This document shows, piece by piece, positions 33,162 to 45,726 of a stretch of 64,000 bases of DNA; position 1 is the first letter of the stretch; every line of letters begins with the position of its first letter. The DNA comes from Piromyces finnis (lineage: Eukaryota > Neocallimastigomycota > Neocallimastigomycetes > Neocallimastigales > Neocallimastigaceae). The notes beneath the pieces are model-generated. The model had not been told where the DNA came from, searched no databases, and saw nothing but the letters and a program-made list of their open reading frames with translations. A program made the translations under genes and the position numbers. The DNA is taken from the NCBI GenBank assembly GCA_002104945.1, contig MCFH01000023.1, positions 558,001 through 622,000 of the forward strand, read 5' to 3'.

Positions 33162-35087
33162 TTAATTCTGTAATAATGTTATTATTCTAGAATATTTTTT
33201 TTCTTTCGCATATTCCACAGCATCTTTATTTTTATTATCTTTTGTATAAACAATAGCATTATTAGCCAATAAAAGATTGATTATTCTCTCTAATCCTAAT
33301 ATTGCAGCATGTATCAACACGGTTTTCCCTTCAATATCATGATCATTTATGTTTGCTCCATATTTTATTAGCAATTTTATAATTTCATACTTATTATTCT
33401 TACATGCTATAATAATTGGAGAGTAATTAAATATTCCACCTTTTTCATTCACAAAGGCACCATTATCAAGTAAAAGTTGAACAATTTCATAATATCCTTT
33501 TTCACACGATACAAAGAGCGCTGTTTCCTCTTTATAATCAATCTCATTAACATTAGCACCATAAGAAATAAGTAATTGAGCAATTGAAGAATATCCTTTT
33601 TCACATGCATAAATTAATGGTGTTTTTTCCATATTATCTTTGCAATTAACATTAGCACCATGTTGAAGAAATAGATCCACTAAATTTTCATTTCCTTTAA
33701 TACACGCTATAGTTAAAGGGGTCTTTCCATCCCTATTAGTTTCATCAATATTAACATTCATTTCAAGTAATAAATTTATAATTTTAACTCTATTATTTAT
33801 AGTTGCTATTAATAAATCAGATCCACCAAAAGCTTTTTTATCAATTTTGTTACTTTCACTTACAGCACATGTTTGAAGTAATAATTTTAATATATCATAA
33901 TAACCCTTTTCAGTTGCATAGTAAAATGCATTATTACTAAATTTATCTTCAACAAACACGTTAATTCCATACTCTATTAACATTTTTGCTATATTTATGT
34001 TTCCTTTTCTACATGAATAAATAAGAGAAGATCTACCTGCAGAATCAGTATCATTAATATTTATTTTATTATTAGTTAATAATAACTCCACTATATTTTC
34101 AAAACCATATTCGCATGATGTTATTAAAGGACATTTTCCCTTGATATCTTTATTATTAACATCTGCATTGTTTTTTAATAATAACTTTACTATGTTAATG
34201 TTTCCTTTTTCACAAGCATAGTTCAATGCAGATTTACAGTTATTTCCTGTCTCATTTACATCACCATGTAATTGAATTAAGAGACTTAATAAGTCAAAAT
34301 CATTTTGTTCTGCTGCATATATAATTGGTGTTTTCCCTTCAATGTCTTTACAATTAATATCTGCATTTCCATTTAATAATAATCTTACAAAATTTTTCCT
34401 TTGTTGTTTAATTGCTACTAATAAAGCAGTATCCCCATTAATATTCTTGTTATTAACATTTATTCTATTATATTGTTGTTCTAATAAATAATTTAAATCT
34501 TTGTTCTTTAATGTTAATTTATTTCTTGATGTAGTCAATAAGTTCAATATAAAATCTTTGTCAAAGACATAATAACTAATAATCTTTTTGGTATATATTT
34601 CATTTTGATAATATAATGAATAAATTAATCCTGAATTTCCTGAAATGTCAGTTAAATTAACATTAATTCCATGTTTCAGTAAATAATTTAATGACTTTTC
34701 TGTAATAAGTTTTTTCTTGAAAAGATATATTAATACAGTCTCATTAAATCTATTAATATAATTTATATTTGCACCTTTGTTGAGAAGTATATCAGAAATA
34801 TAAAAGTTTTCATTTTTTAATGATATAAATAACGGTGTTTCTCCTGTGTGAATTTCAAAATTTAAATTTTCATTTTCATATATACTTATAAAATATTCAA
34901 TAATTGAATTAATTGAATTATCTATTGAAAATAATAAAGGATTATTGTTTGTTAAATCAAAATTCTTTGGATTTAGATTATTTTTTTCAACAAATTCCTT
35001 TATTTTTTCAAGATTATTTTGAGATAATAAGTCATTAAGGCTTTGCTTATCCGATATGTTTTCTGTATTTTCTTCATTCATATTCAT
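33162..35087 (-). CDS. Ankyrin-repeat protein, ~641 aa, single exon
   Basis: An intracellular protein built almost wholly of ankyrin repeats, so a protein-binding scaffold is the likely role; partner unknown. After about 25 residues the whole chain is made of about 33-residue repeats with the usual pattern (for example GKTPLTIACIKGNENLVDLF, followed by LQHGANVNCKDN). I count roughly fifteen, continuous to the C-terminus. The start chosen is ATG at 35087 (MNMNEENTEN). An upstream in-frame ATG at 35153 would add an unusual Phe-rich leader that I read as 5' untranslated sequence. There are no introns, unlike most neighbours. There is no kinase, SOCS or other catalytic domain attached. Confidence 0.9.
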   Translation of the reverse strand: MNMNEENTENISDKQSLNDLLSQNNLEKIKEFVEKNNLNPKNFDLTNNNPLLFSIDNSINSIIEYFISIYENENLNFEIHTGETPLFISLKNENFYISDILLNKGANINYINRFNETVLIYLFKKKLITEKSLNYLLKHGINVNLTDISGNSGLIYSLYYQNEIYTKKIISYYVFDKDFILNLLTTSRNKLTLKNKDLNYLLEQQYNRINVNNKNINGDTALLVAIKQQRKNFVRLLLNGNADINCKDIEGKTPIIYAAEQNDFDLLSLLIQLHGDVNETGNNCKSALNYACEKGNINIVKLLLKNNADVNNKDIKGKCPLITSCEYGFENIVELLLTNNKININDTDSAGRSSLIYSCRKGNINIAKMLIEYGINVFVEDKFSNNAFYYATEKGYYDILKLLLQTCAVSESNKIDKKAFGGSDLLIATINNRVKIINLLLEMNVNIDETNRDGKTPLTIACIKGNENLVDLFLQHGANVNCKDNMEKTPLIYACEKGYSSIAQLLISYGANVNEIDYKEETALFVSCEKGYYEIVQLLLDNGAFVNEKGGIFNYSPIIIACKNNKYEIIKLLIKYGANINDHDIEGKTVLIHAAILGLERIINLLLANNAIVYTKDNKNKDAVEYAKEKKYSRIITLLQN

Positions 35088-35153
35088 ATTTAGTATTTTA
35101 AAAAAAAATGGATGATGTATAAGATGAAAAAAATATTTTTTAAAAAAATACAC

Positions 35154-35469
35154 GTGATTAAATTATAATACTTTTATAGATATTACAAAGTAAAATTTGA
35201 ATTAAAACATTAAATATTAATAAAACTAGGATTGAACAATTATTCAATTTTGCTTTAATTTTTACTATTACTTTATTTTTCTTTTTTATTTTGCATTTAT
35301 TTTATTTTTAATTTTTGTTTTTATTTTTATGTATTATTTAATATTATTTATTTTTATTAATTATTGTTTGTTTCCCCTCTTTTTTTTTTTTTTTTTTAAT
35401 TGCATTTCAAATAAATTTATATTATTTTAGTATATTTAATTATAACATTTTATATTTTAATTAACAATA
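35154..35469. other. Intergenic region
   Basis: Short AT-rich spacer between the 3' end of the first reductase-like gene and the ankyrin gene. T and A runs only. Confidence 0.5.
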
Positions 35470-37204
35470 TTATTCACTTTTCTTTTCAAAAGAATGATAG
35501 TTATCCATGATTTTGTTAAAGTGTGTAATATCAACATTATATTTTTCAGCATCGCTTCTGACAACACTTGCAAAATAGTCTGTTTGTTCGCCTAGCTTAA
35601 CCTTGAAATGGGCATGACAGAAAGCTTCAATATCAAATGAGCAAATATAAAGTGATATGAAATGGACAAAAATAAGAATAGAAGAAAATAACAACGATGG
35701 AACAAAAGGAATAGCTTTAACAAGAAAACTGCATTTATTGTCAGTTTTTTTCATCACAGTCTGAGATGTTTCACATAAAGCAGTTGTAAGTAATGTTACT
35801 GTATTAATATCTCTTCCTAGATTAAATAAGTCCCAATTATACATGGAACAAACTGCTAAAAATGGTGCAGCCATTACACAAATAATACCATATTGTGTAT
35901 CTTTATCAATATTAACGGCATTTATTCCTAAAAAAAAAAATAAACATTTAATTATGATTTAAAAAATTAATAAATGATAATTTAAAAAATTTTTTTTTAA
36001 AAAAAAAAAGTTATTTATAAAGAAATACCTCCTTTATTTAAAAGATTTATAAATGCGTTAGTAGCTTCTTTAGCCTCTTCAGTTAATTTTCCATAGACTT
36101 CTGGAATAGTAGTACAATAAACAATAACTTTATTTAAATTGTCTTCTTCTTTATCTTTTTTAGCACATTCTTCACCACGTGGTTCAAATTTTTGATTTTC
36201 CAAAGGAGCAAAATAAGAACAAATATTAGTTTGACCAGATATTATTTGAGATTTATCAACGCCCATATCAATAATACGTTGCATACTAGTTTCATCTGGA
36301 ATAGGACTAGTATAGTAAACATTTTTTTGGTATTTATTATTAAGATAACTAATTAAGGTTTTAAGCCAGTCACCTTCACCTAAACGATTACAAGGAACGG
36401 CGAAAACAACATAATCTAATTGCTCCGGTAAATTTGGAGTATTACCACTTGCAACATCAGTGTCTGTAGTAATAGTATAATCAGAAAATTTTTCAGTTGT
36501 TGATTTATTTAAAAAACGAAAAGCAGAAGTCAAACGGTGTATTCTTAATGGATATTTAGTAAGATTTTGTTTATTATGTTCACGGATATAGAAATGAATC
36601 TTTGCACCAGCCTTGAAAAGATGGTAACCATAAACCTATAATATAACAGAAAAGGAAATAATTACAAAATAAATTAATAACACAATTAAATTGAATTTTA
36701 ATGTTTATAACCAAAGAAAAAAAAAATTTTTTTTATTTTTAAAATTATATAATAAAAATATATAATAATATTTTTTTATATATGAAACAATGTATTAATT
36801 TCTTTTTCTTTTTTTTTTTTTTTTTTTACAAAAAAGAATATTTTTAAATAAAATATAATTTAATTACATACTATATTTTCTCTTTTCAATATAATATAAA
36901 AATAAATCATTATTATTATTATTATTATTGTTATTATTACTGCTATTACTATTGTATTTCTAAATAACTATTCTTAATCAACATTTCGATTAATTTATTT
37001 TAATTTTGTTATAAAAATCATATTTTATAATATTCTCTTCAATTAACTAAAATTGATAATATTAATAATAATGAAAAAGATCCTTTTAACACTTTAAGAA
37101 AAAATAAAATTTAAAAATGTAAATTTCAATAATTAATACATTACTCTTCCAATATTTCCAGCCCCAACAACTAAAATTTCAGGTTGTCTTTCTTCTTCTC
37201 CCAT
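35470..37204 (-). CDS. Ketopantoate-reductase-like (ApbA/PanE) protein, paralogue 1, 3 exons
   Basis: Predicted NAD(P)-dependent dehydrogenase of the 6-phosphogluconate dehydrogenase C-terminal-like superfamily. Exons 37204-37145, 36635-36029, 35927-35470 give 374 residues. Residues ~10-40 form the Rossmann nucleotide site (ILVVGAGNIGRVYGYHLFKA), split by intron 1 right after GAGNIGR; this is followed by a second strand (IHFYIREHN) and YVVFAVPCNRLGEGDW. The C-terminal half is helical (YGIICVMAAPFLAVCSMYNW, then SFDIEAFCHAHF). I could not find a clear KxxxN catalytic pair of true ketopantoate reductases, so the substrate is open. It is the leftmost of three tandem copies. A 208-bp stretch (36366-36573) is identical to paralogue 2. 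A T27 run lies at 37265-37291, just upstream of the start. Confidence 0.85.
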
Positions 37205-37822
37205 TTTCTTTTTTATTTTTTTATTAATATAATTAATACCTTATTCTTTTTTTATTTTATTTTATTTTTTTTTTTTTTTTTTTTTTTTTTTATTTTTATT
37301 TAAGAAGAAAATTTTAACTTTACTATATATTTTATAAATTAATTTAATAAAGCATTTAATTACCTAACTTTAATTAATAAAAAGAAAAAGTTAGGAATAC
37401 AACTAAAATATGTATAATCCATATGTTTCTATAAAAATAAAATAGAAAAATATAAACGATTTTATTTTATTTTTAGTATGATAATACAAAAGCATATAAG
37501 GGTAATTCTCATTATATCATATCCATAATAATTGATAAATAGCTATAAAAAAAAAAAATAAAAATAAAAAAAAATAATAATAATAATACTCTTTATCTAA
37601 AAAAGATATTTATTTATCCAATATAAGGTTTTTAATATTCTTTAACATTCTTTAATATTCTTTATTATAATATGTAGTTTTTTTAATATAATAAATAAAA
37701 AGTATTCACTTTTTCTTATTTTTTTTAATAGATATATTGACTATTTTTATTAAACATTACTACTTTTTAATTATAAATATATATATATTAATTTTAATTA
37801 TTATATATTATTCAAAAACATT
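37205..37822. other. Intergenic region between reductase paralogues 1 and 2
   Basis: AT-rich; holds a T27 run (37265-37291) near the start of paralogue 1 and a short tandem of TTCTTTAATA-like units near 37634-37668. No gene seen. Confidence 0.5.
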
Positions 37823-39466
<1,644 letters not shown>

Positions 39467-40026
39467 TTTTATATTTATATTTATATTGTATTATTTAATA
39501 TTTTATAATTTTGTTTTTTTTTTGTTATTTTGTGTTTTTTTTTTTTAAAAGAAAAAAAAAAAATATTATTTGCAGCAAAAATCTTAAATTAACCTATAAA
39601 GTTTATTTAATATTTTTTTTTTGTTTAAAAAGAATCCATAATAGTAATGATATTAATTAATATGAAAACTTTAATATATTAAAATTAAAGATATATTTTA
39701 AAAAATAATTAATAAAAGTAATTTTAATATTAATATATATTATTCATAATAAATTTTTTTTAAAAATCATTTTATTTTACTTTATTTATAAAGCTTCCAT
39801 ATATATATTTTTTTTTATTTCATATGATTCATTTTATAACTTTACATTTATATTATTAATAAATATGGATATGGATATTGATGTTAATATATTTCAAATA
39901 ATAGATATTATATTTTATATTTTAATTTTAATATATGAGTTTTTAAACTATAAATTGATATTATTGATGATAAAAAATATTCATAAAATTATATATGATA
40001 ATAAGCATTTTAATTATATTATTAAT
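39467..40026. other. Intergenic region between reductase paralogues 2 and 3
   Basis: AT-rich. A 66-codon plus-strand frame near 39865-40065 overlaps the antisense of paralogue 3's 3' end and is not credible. No gene seen. Confidence 0.5.
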
Positions 40027-41257
40027 TTAGATTTTCTTTTGAGAAAGTTTATAATCTTCAATTAATTTTTTAAAATGGGTTATATCAACACTATATTGTT
40101 GAGCCTCATGGGTTATAAGTTCAATTAAATGATCAGTTTGACCCCCTAATTTAGTATTAAAATGAGCATTACCGAAGGCTTCAATATCATATGAGCATAG
40201 GTAAGCTGAATTAAGGTAGTTAATATAATAGAGAATAACTAACATGAATGTTGGAAGATAAGCTAATGATTTAACTGCAAAACCACATTTGTTATTGGTT
40301 TTTTTCTTAATGACTTTAATTACTTCACAAACAGAAGCATGAACTAAAGACATATTTTTATAATCACTAGCAGTTTGAGCTAATTTCCAGTTATGCATTG
40401 TTAAACCCATAAATATTGGAGTAGCGGCAGTACAGAAATAACCATATTCAGTGTTACCTCCAACGTTTTTTGATTTAAGTCCTCCTTTATTCAAGATAGA
40501 AACTAAAGCATCTGTTGCTTCTTTAGCTTCTTTTGATAATTCACCAAAAGATTCAGCAGCAGATTTATTATATATAACAACCTTATTTGGATTATCTTCC
40601 TGGTCTTCCTTTTTAGCATTTTCAACGCCTCTAGGATCAAATTTTTGATTTACTAAAGGTGCAAAGAAACTATTACAACCAATTTGACCAGAGATTAATT
40701 TGGTTTTATCAACACCTAAATCCATAAAGCGTTGCATACAAGTTTCATCTGGAACTGGGCTATTATAATAAACTTGATTTGAGTATTTATTATTTAAAAA
40801 GTTTACTAAAGTCTTAAGCCAATCACCCTGACCTAAAAGGTAAGCTGGGACAGCAAAAATAGCATAATCTAAATGATCCGGTAAGTTTGGAGCATTACCA
40901 CTTGCAACTTCAGTATCAGTAGTTACAGTATATTCTGAAAACTTCTTTGTTGTTGATTTATTAAACCAGCGCATAGAGGAAGTTAATTCATGCATACGTA
41001 ATGGATAATTAGTAAGATTTTGTTTATGATGCTCACGTACATAGTAATGAACTTTTGCACCACCTTTGAAAAGATGATAACCATAAACCTATATAATAAA
41101 TAATTAATAATTAATAATAGGTTAATTAATATTTTATTTCTTTTTTAATTTTTTTTATTTGAAAATTTCTTTTTTAAGAAAATTATAATGAATACTTTAC
41201 ACGACCAATACTTCCAGCACCAACAATTAAAACTTGTTTAACTTTATTATCTGCCAT
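40027..41257 (-). CDS. Ketopantoate-reductase-like protein, paralogue 3, 2 exons
   Basis: Third member of the tandem set. Exons 41257-41201 and 41088-40027 give 372 residues. The start MADNKVKQVLIVGAGSIGR carries the dinucleotide-binding glycines, and intron 1 sits at the same place as in its sisters. The second intron is absent: the frame runs straight through NKGGLKSKNVGGNTEYG, exactly where paralogues 1 and 2 are interrupted. The rest follows the family order (FAVPAYLLGQGDWLKTLVNF, SFFAPLVNQKFDPRG, SYDIEAFGNAHFNTKLGGQ). It is more diverged in nucleotide sequence from paralogues 1 and 2 than those are from each other in the N-terminal half. Function is inferred only from the Rossmann fold. 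Confidence 0.87.
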
Positions 41258-41686
41258 TTCTTAATGTATACTATTATTTAAATATATTGTATTTGTTGTT
41301 TTTTTGTTTTTTTTTTAAAGAAAAAAAATAAAAAGTTGAATAATTTAACTTTGTATATTGTAAGGTTATCCATTCCTGGTATTTCATTGGATAGTTTTCT
41401 TTGCTAATTTAAATAATATCAAAATATTTAATATAATGAATTAAGTAATATTTATATATTATCCCGTATATTAAATAATTACTATTATAATTTATATATA
41501 GTGATAATACTAAAATATATTAAATAATAATTAACTGCCCTAAAGGATTTCTAAAAAAAAAAAAAAGTAAAATAATTAAAAATATTATTATCAATAAAAC
41601 ATATATATCTTTAAAGAGCCAAGCTCAAAAAATATTATTATAACACACCATCTCACCTCTATTATATTATTTAAAAATTATGAAAA
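41258..41686. other. Spacer between reductase paralogue 3 and the U2 array
   Basis: Contains the upstream region of paralogue 3. No gene seen; it shades into the first U2 repeat unit at about 41687. Confidence 0.5.
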
Positions 41687-41780
41687 TTTAAATTACTTTT
41701 ACTATTAATTTAACAATTTCTTTCCAAATAAACTTATTATTCATTTTAAAGTAATTTTTAAATTAAATATATTTTATAAT

Positions 41781-41798
41781 AAACCTTTAAAAAGGTTT
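41781..41798 (-). terminator. 3' hairpin of U2 copy 1
   Basis: The perfect inverted repeat AAACCTTT/AAAGGTTT lies immediately after the mature RNA and is preserved in all three units (also 42704-42721 and 43627-43644). It likely helps 3'-end formation. Confidence 0.55.
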
Positions 41799-41985
41799 CT
41801 CGGCGTAACCTAGAGATAGTGCAATACTAGGAACACCTGTGTTGAAACCCTTAGCATGCTAAGAATGTTTCAACTGGTCTTAAAAATAAGTAAGACAACA
41901 ATGAGGCTTAAAAAACCTCGTTTCAGTTGTCACACTGAAAAGAACAGATACTACACTTGATCTTAGCCAATAGGCCTGAGAGGAT
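41799..41985 (-). ncRNA. U2 spliceosomal snRNA, copy 1
   Basis: On the minus strand the RNA starts ATCCTCTCAGGCC and continues GGCTAAGATCAAGTGTAGTA, the conserved U2 5' domain with the branch-site-pairing GUAGUA. Stem IIa (TTCAGT...ACTGAA), stem IIb (GAGG...CCTC), an Sm-like site (TTATTTTTAAG), a long stem III (GTTGAAAC...GTTTCAAC) and stem-loop IV (CCTAGTATTGCACTATCTCTAGG in two halves) follow in order. Length about 187 nt, normal for U2. A TATA-like box lies about 36-43 nt upstream. Confidence 0.95.
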
Positions 41986-42020
41986 TGTAAAGATTAAAAA
42001 TGGTACTGGCATTCCACTTC

Positions 42021-42028
42021 TATTTATA
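42021..42028 (-). promoter_or_regulatory. TATA-like box of U2 copy 1
   Basis: TATAAATA on the minus strand, about 36-43 nt before the RNA start. It repeats at 42944-42951 and 43867-43874. The shared stretch between box and RNA (GGAATGCCAGTACCATTTTT) is conserved in all three and may be part of the proximal promoter. Confidence 0.6.
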
Positions 42029-42721
42029 CTTTTTTTTTTAATAACTAAGACAGCGATATGACGATGAGTTTAAACTTTTTTTAAAAAAAAAATATATTTA
42101 TTGGAAGAAAAAAAAATTAATGAAAAACCACATATAATTAATAAAAATTTTTTTTTTAAATTAAAATTTAAAAATTAATTTTTATATATTTTTGAATAAA
42201 CTCTTAATTAATATAATCAATAAATAATAATAATATAATAATTATTATAATTCAAATAAAAACAATCAATGATATGGGATATGGATTTTCCATATTCATT
42301 ATAAATATTTTATTCATTTTGTTAAGGATGAATATAAAAATAAATCGTAAAAGTACATATTTTTTTTTTAATTTTGATACATAAATTGTATTATTTAGAT
42401 TAAATAATACAAAGATTTCTTTTACTTAACTTATAATATCATAAGAACTAAGAGAGATTAATAAAATGAATATTATATGTTATGATAAAAGTAAATTATA
42501 ATTTTATATAAAATAATTTTAACTATCTTTTTGAAAAAAATAGAATTTAATTAAAAAGTTTATTGCAATTTTAGTTTTCATAACAAATTAAAAAAAAATT
42601 TAAAAAAAATTTAAATTACTTTTACTATTAATTTAACAACTTCTTTCCAAATAAACTTATTATTCATTTTAAAGTAATTTTTAAATTAAATATATTTTAT
42701 AATAAACCTTTAAAAAGGTTT

Positions 42722-42908
42722 CTCGGCGTAACCTAGAGATAGTGCAATACTAGGAACACCTGTGTTGAAACCCTTAGCATGCTAAGAATGTTTCAACTGG
42801 TCTTAAAAATAAGTAAGACAACAATGAGGCTTAAAAAACCTCGTTTCAGTTGTCACACTGAAAAGAACAGATACTACACTTGATCTTAGCCAATAGGCCT
42901 GAGAGGAT
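42722..42908 (-). ncRNA. U2 spliceosomal snRNA, copy 2
   Basis: Same sequence as copy 1 by inspection, shifted by 923 bp, with the same TATA-like box upstream and hairpin downstream. All key elements (GUAGUA, stem IIa, Sm-like site, stem-loop IV) are intact, so this copy is probably functional. Confidence 0.95.
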
Positions 42909-43644
42909 TGTAAAGATTAAAAATGGTACTGGCATTCCACTTCTATTTATACTTTTTTTTTTAATAACTAAGACAGCGATATGACGATGAGTTTAAACTT
43001 TTTTTAAAAAAAAAATATATTTATTGGAAGAAAAAAAAATTAATGAAAAACCACATATAATTAATAAAAATTTTTTTTTTAAATTAAAATTTAAAAATTA
43101 ATTTTTATATATTTTTGAATAAACTCTTAATTAATATAATCAATAAATAATAATAATATAATAATTATTATAATTCAAATAAAAACAATCAATGATATGG
43201 GATATGGATTTTCCATATTCATTATAAATATTTTATTCATTTTGTTAAGGATGAATATAAAAATAAATCGTAAAAGTACATATTTTTTTTTTAATTTTGA
43301 TACATAAATTGTATTATTTAGATTAAATAATACAAAGATTTCTTTTACTTAACTTATAATATCATAAGAACTAAGAGAGATTAATAAAATGAATATTATA
43401 TGTTATGATAAAAGTAAATTATAATTTTATATAAAATAATTTTAACTATCTTTTTGAAAAAAATAGAATTTAATTAAAAAGTTTATTGCAATTTTAGTTT
43501 TCATAACAAATTAAAAAAAAATTTAAAAAAAATTTAAATTACTTTTACTATTAATTTAACAACTTCTTTCCAAATAAACTTATTATTCATTTTAAAGTAA
43601 TTTTTAAATTAAATATATTTTATAATAAACCTTTAAAAAGGTTT

Positions 43645-43831
43645 CTCGGCGTAACCTAGAGATAGTGCAATACTAGGAACACCTGTGTTGAAACCCTTAG
43701 CATGCTAAGAATGTTTCAACTGGTCTTAAAAATAAGTAAGACAACAATGAGGCTTAAAAAACCTCGTTTCAGTTGTCACACTGAAAAGAACAGATACTAC
43801 ACTTGATCTTAGCCAATAGGCCTGAGAGGAT
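43645..43831 (-). ncRNA. U2 spliceosomal snRNA, copy 3
   Basis: Third copy, identical to copies 1 and 2 across the RNA by inspection. Its upstream region keeps the TATA-like box (43867-43874) and then departs from the other units within about 50 bp, so everything needed locally for expression may lie in this short conserved block. Confidence 0.95.
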
Positions 43832-43900
43832 TGTAAAGATTAAAAATGGTACTGGCATTCCACTTCTATTTATACTTTTTTTTAATAACTAAGACAAAGG

Positions 43901-44014
43901 TATGAGGATGAGTTAGAAAATTTAGAATAAAGAATATTGATTGGAAGAAAAATAATTAATTTTATAAATAATTTATATATTATAAGTTATAAAATATATA
44001 TTAATTAAAAATAT

Positions 44015-44061
<47 letters not shown>

Positions 44062-44505
44062 CAATAGTTATACATAGTAATAAAAAAATTATTTTTCATA
44101 TAGATAATATAAATTATATACATAAAAATAATAAATCAAATAAAAAGGTCAAAATACACTAATAATTTTTCCCAAAAAACATAAAGTTTTTTCTTTTATT
44201 TTTTTTTTTTTTACCTTTATTAAAATAGAAATGAAAAGAAATGAAAAAAAAAATAAAAAATAAAAAAATGGAAATATAAATAATAAAGTATTGCTATTTA
44301 ATTAATAAAAAAAAAGGAAGGATTCGATCTTTTAAAATAATGATTTACAATGCGTATAATTCTATATTAATTCTATATTAATATATTATCTTTCCAATAA
44401 ATAATATTTTATTTTTATTTAGGAAAGTTGTGAAAGTTTTAACAATATATATATATTTATAATTTTTTTTAATTATTTTTTCTACGAAAACTATATTTTT
44501 TATTT
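43901..44505. other. Intergenic region with TTTA array
   Basis: Contains a TTTA tetranucleotide run (about 44,015-44,060) and T/A homopolymers. No gene seen. Confidence 0.6.
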
Positions 44506-45708
44506 TTAATAATTTGCATAGCCTTGTTGTGGTTGTTGTGGTTGTGGTTGATAATTTAGAGTACCATAATTTTGATCTTGATATTGTACTGCACCATAGT
44601 TTTGATTTTGGTATTGCATTGTACCATAATCTTGTTGATATGCTTGATTATCATAAACTTGGTTGGTATAAGCACCACCATTGCCATATTCCATTTCATA
44701 TTGATTATAAGCTGGTCTTCTTGTATCATAATCATAGGTTGGTCTTGGTTGAGTAACATTTGTTTGATAGCCAAAGTATCCGCCTCCTTCATAATAAGCA
44801 TCATTCTCAAATTGATTATTAAAGCCTGCATTAAATCCTTTACTACTATGCTTTCTTCTGATACTTTTGAAGAGAGCAGATATAGTAAGAAGAAGAATAA
44901 TAACACCTATACCACCTAAAACACAATATACTACAATAAACTGTGGGGATAATAAGTTGGTTTTTTCTTTTTTACCACCTTCAACAATGGTTCCATTATT
45001 GCTATTAAGAGTTGGAGAAGGGGAACTTGTAGGGTAACTTTGAGTTATTGCAGGAGGCTGGGTAGTAAATGTTGGTTGTACTGGTTGAGTAACGTTTTGA
45101 ATAGGTTCATTATTACCTAATGGATTATTAAAATTTGGATCATTTATATTATTGTTGTTATTATCACTATTTCCATTATTCATAATACCATTATTCATAT
45201 TATTGTTGTTATTATTGTTGTTATCATTGCTATTGTTATTGTTATTTCCATTATTGTTATTGTTCATATTTCCATTATTTGGATTATTTATGTTATCATT
45301 AAAATTATTGTTGTTATTACTTCCATTATTCATATCACCAGAATTATTTCCATTATTATTATCTGATCCATTATTATTATTGTTGTTGTTGTTTGAATCA
45401 TTTCCTGAACTATTATTTAAATCATTATCATTATTTCCTTGAGAAAAGTTATCATTTCCAAAATTGTTATCTTTGTCTTTACCATTATTCTTAGATCCAA
45501 ACATGGAATTAAAAAAATTATTATCAATTTGACGTTTTTCGATATTTATTCCATTTTCTAAATCAATATTTATTACTCCTGAAGTTAATATATCACTTCT
45601 ATCTAAGTCTAAATGAATAGGTATCTCAACATCATCTATTTTTATAATTGAACTTAATGATATTGGAACAATTAAAGATAAAAAACCAATTAAACTTATT
45701 ATTTTCAT
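44506..45708 (-). CDS. Single-pass membrane protein, Asn-rich ectodomain and Tyr/Gln-rich tail
   Basis: A type I surface protein of ~400 residues and no introns; function unknown. The start chosen is MKIISLIGFLSLIVPISLSS, a clear signal peptide; an upstream in-frame ATG adds only six residues. The ectodomain holds a short N-terminal segment (IDDVEIPIHLDLDRSDI), a long Asn/Asp/Gly/Ser tract (about residues 80-190) and a Thr/Pro/Ser-rich stalk (TQPPAITQSYPTSSPSPT) suited to O-glycosylation. One transmembrane helix follows (FIVVYCVLGGIGVIILLLTI) with a basic stop-transfer RRKHSSK. The cytoplasmic tail has repeated Tyr motifs (MQYQNQNYGAVQYQDQNYG) ending QQGYANY. Layout recalls fungal wall sensors of the Mid2/WSC kind, but there is no WSC cysteine domain; that comparison is structural only. 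Confidence 0.82.
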   Translation of the reverse strand: MKIISLIGFLSLIVPISLSSIIKIDDVEIPIHLDLDRSDILTSGVINIDLENGINIEKRQIDNNFFNSMFGSKNNGKDKDNNFGNDNFSQGNNDNDLNNSSGNDSNNNNNNNNGSDNNNGNNSGDMNNGSNNNNNFNDNINNPNNGNMNNNNNGNNNNNSNDNNNNNNNNMNNGIMNNGNSDNNNNNINDPNFNNPLGNNEPIQNVTQPVQPTFTTQPPAITQSYPTSSPSPTLNSNNGTIVEGGKKEKTNLLSPQFIVVYCVLGGIGVIILLLTISALFKSIRRKHSSKGFNAGFNNQFENDAYYEGGGYFGYQTNVTQPRPTYDYDTRRPAYNQYEMEYGNGGAYTNQVYDNQAYQQDYGTMQYQNQNYGAVQYQDQNYGTLNYQPQPQQPQQGYANY

Positions 45709-45726
45709 TTTGATTTTAATATACAA

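Larger units (their letters stand above)
41687..43900 (-). repeat. Tandem array of three ~923-bp U2 snRNA units
   Basis: The sequence AAACCTTTAAAAAGGTTTCT recurs at 41781, 42704 and 43627, a period of exactly 923 bp. By eye, units one and two differ at very few sites (for example a T/C difference in the sequence downstream of the RNA), and the spacers between RNA copies are the same. Similarity stops shortly upstream of the third copy (about 43,900), so two full unit lengths plus one gene with a short promoter are present. Confidence 0.93.

Noticed and set aside
45152-45442. Plus-strand Leu-rich, membrane-like frame
   Set aside because: Antisense of the Asn-rich tract of the surface protein; codon bias explains it.
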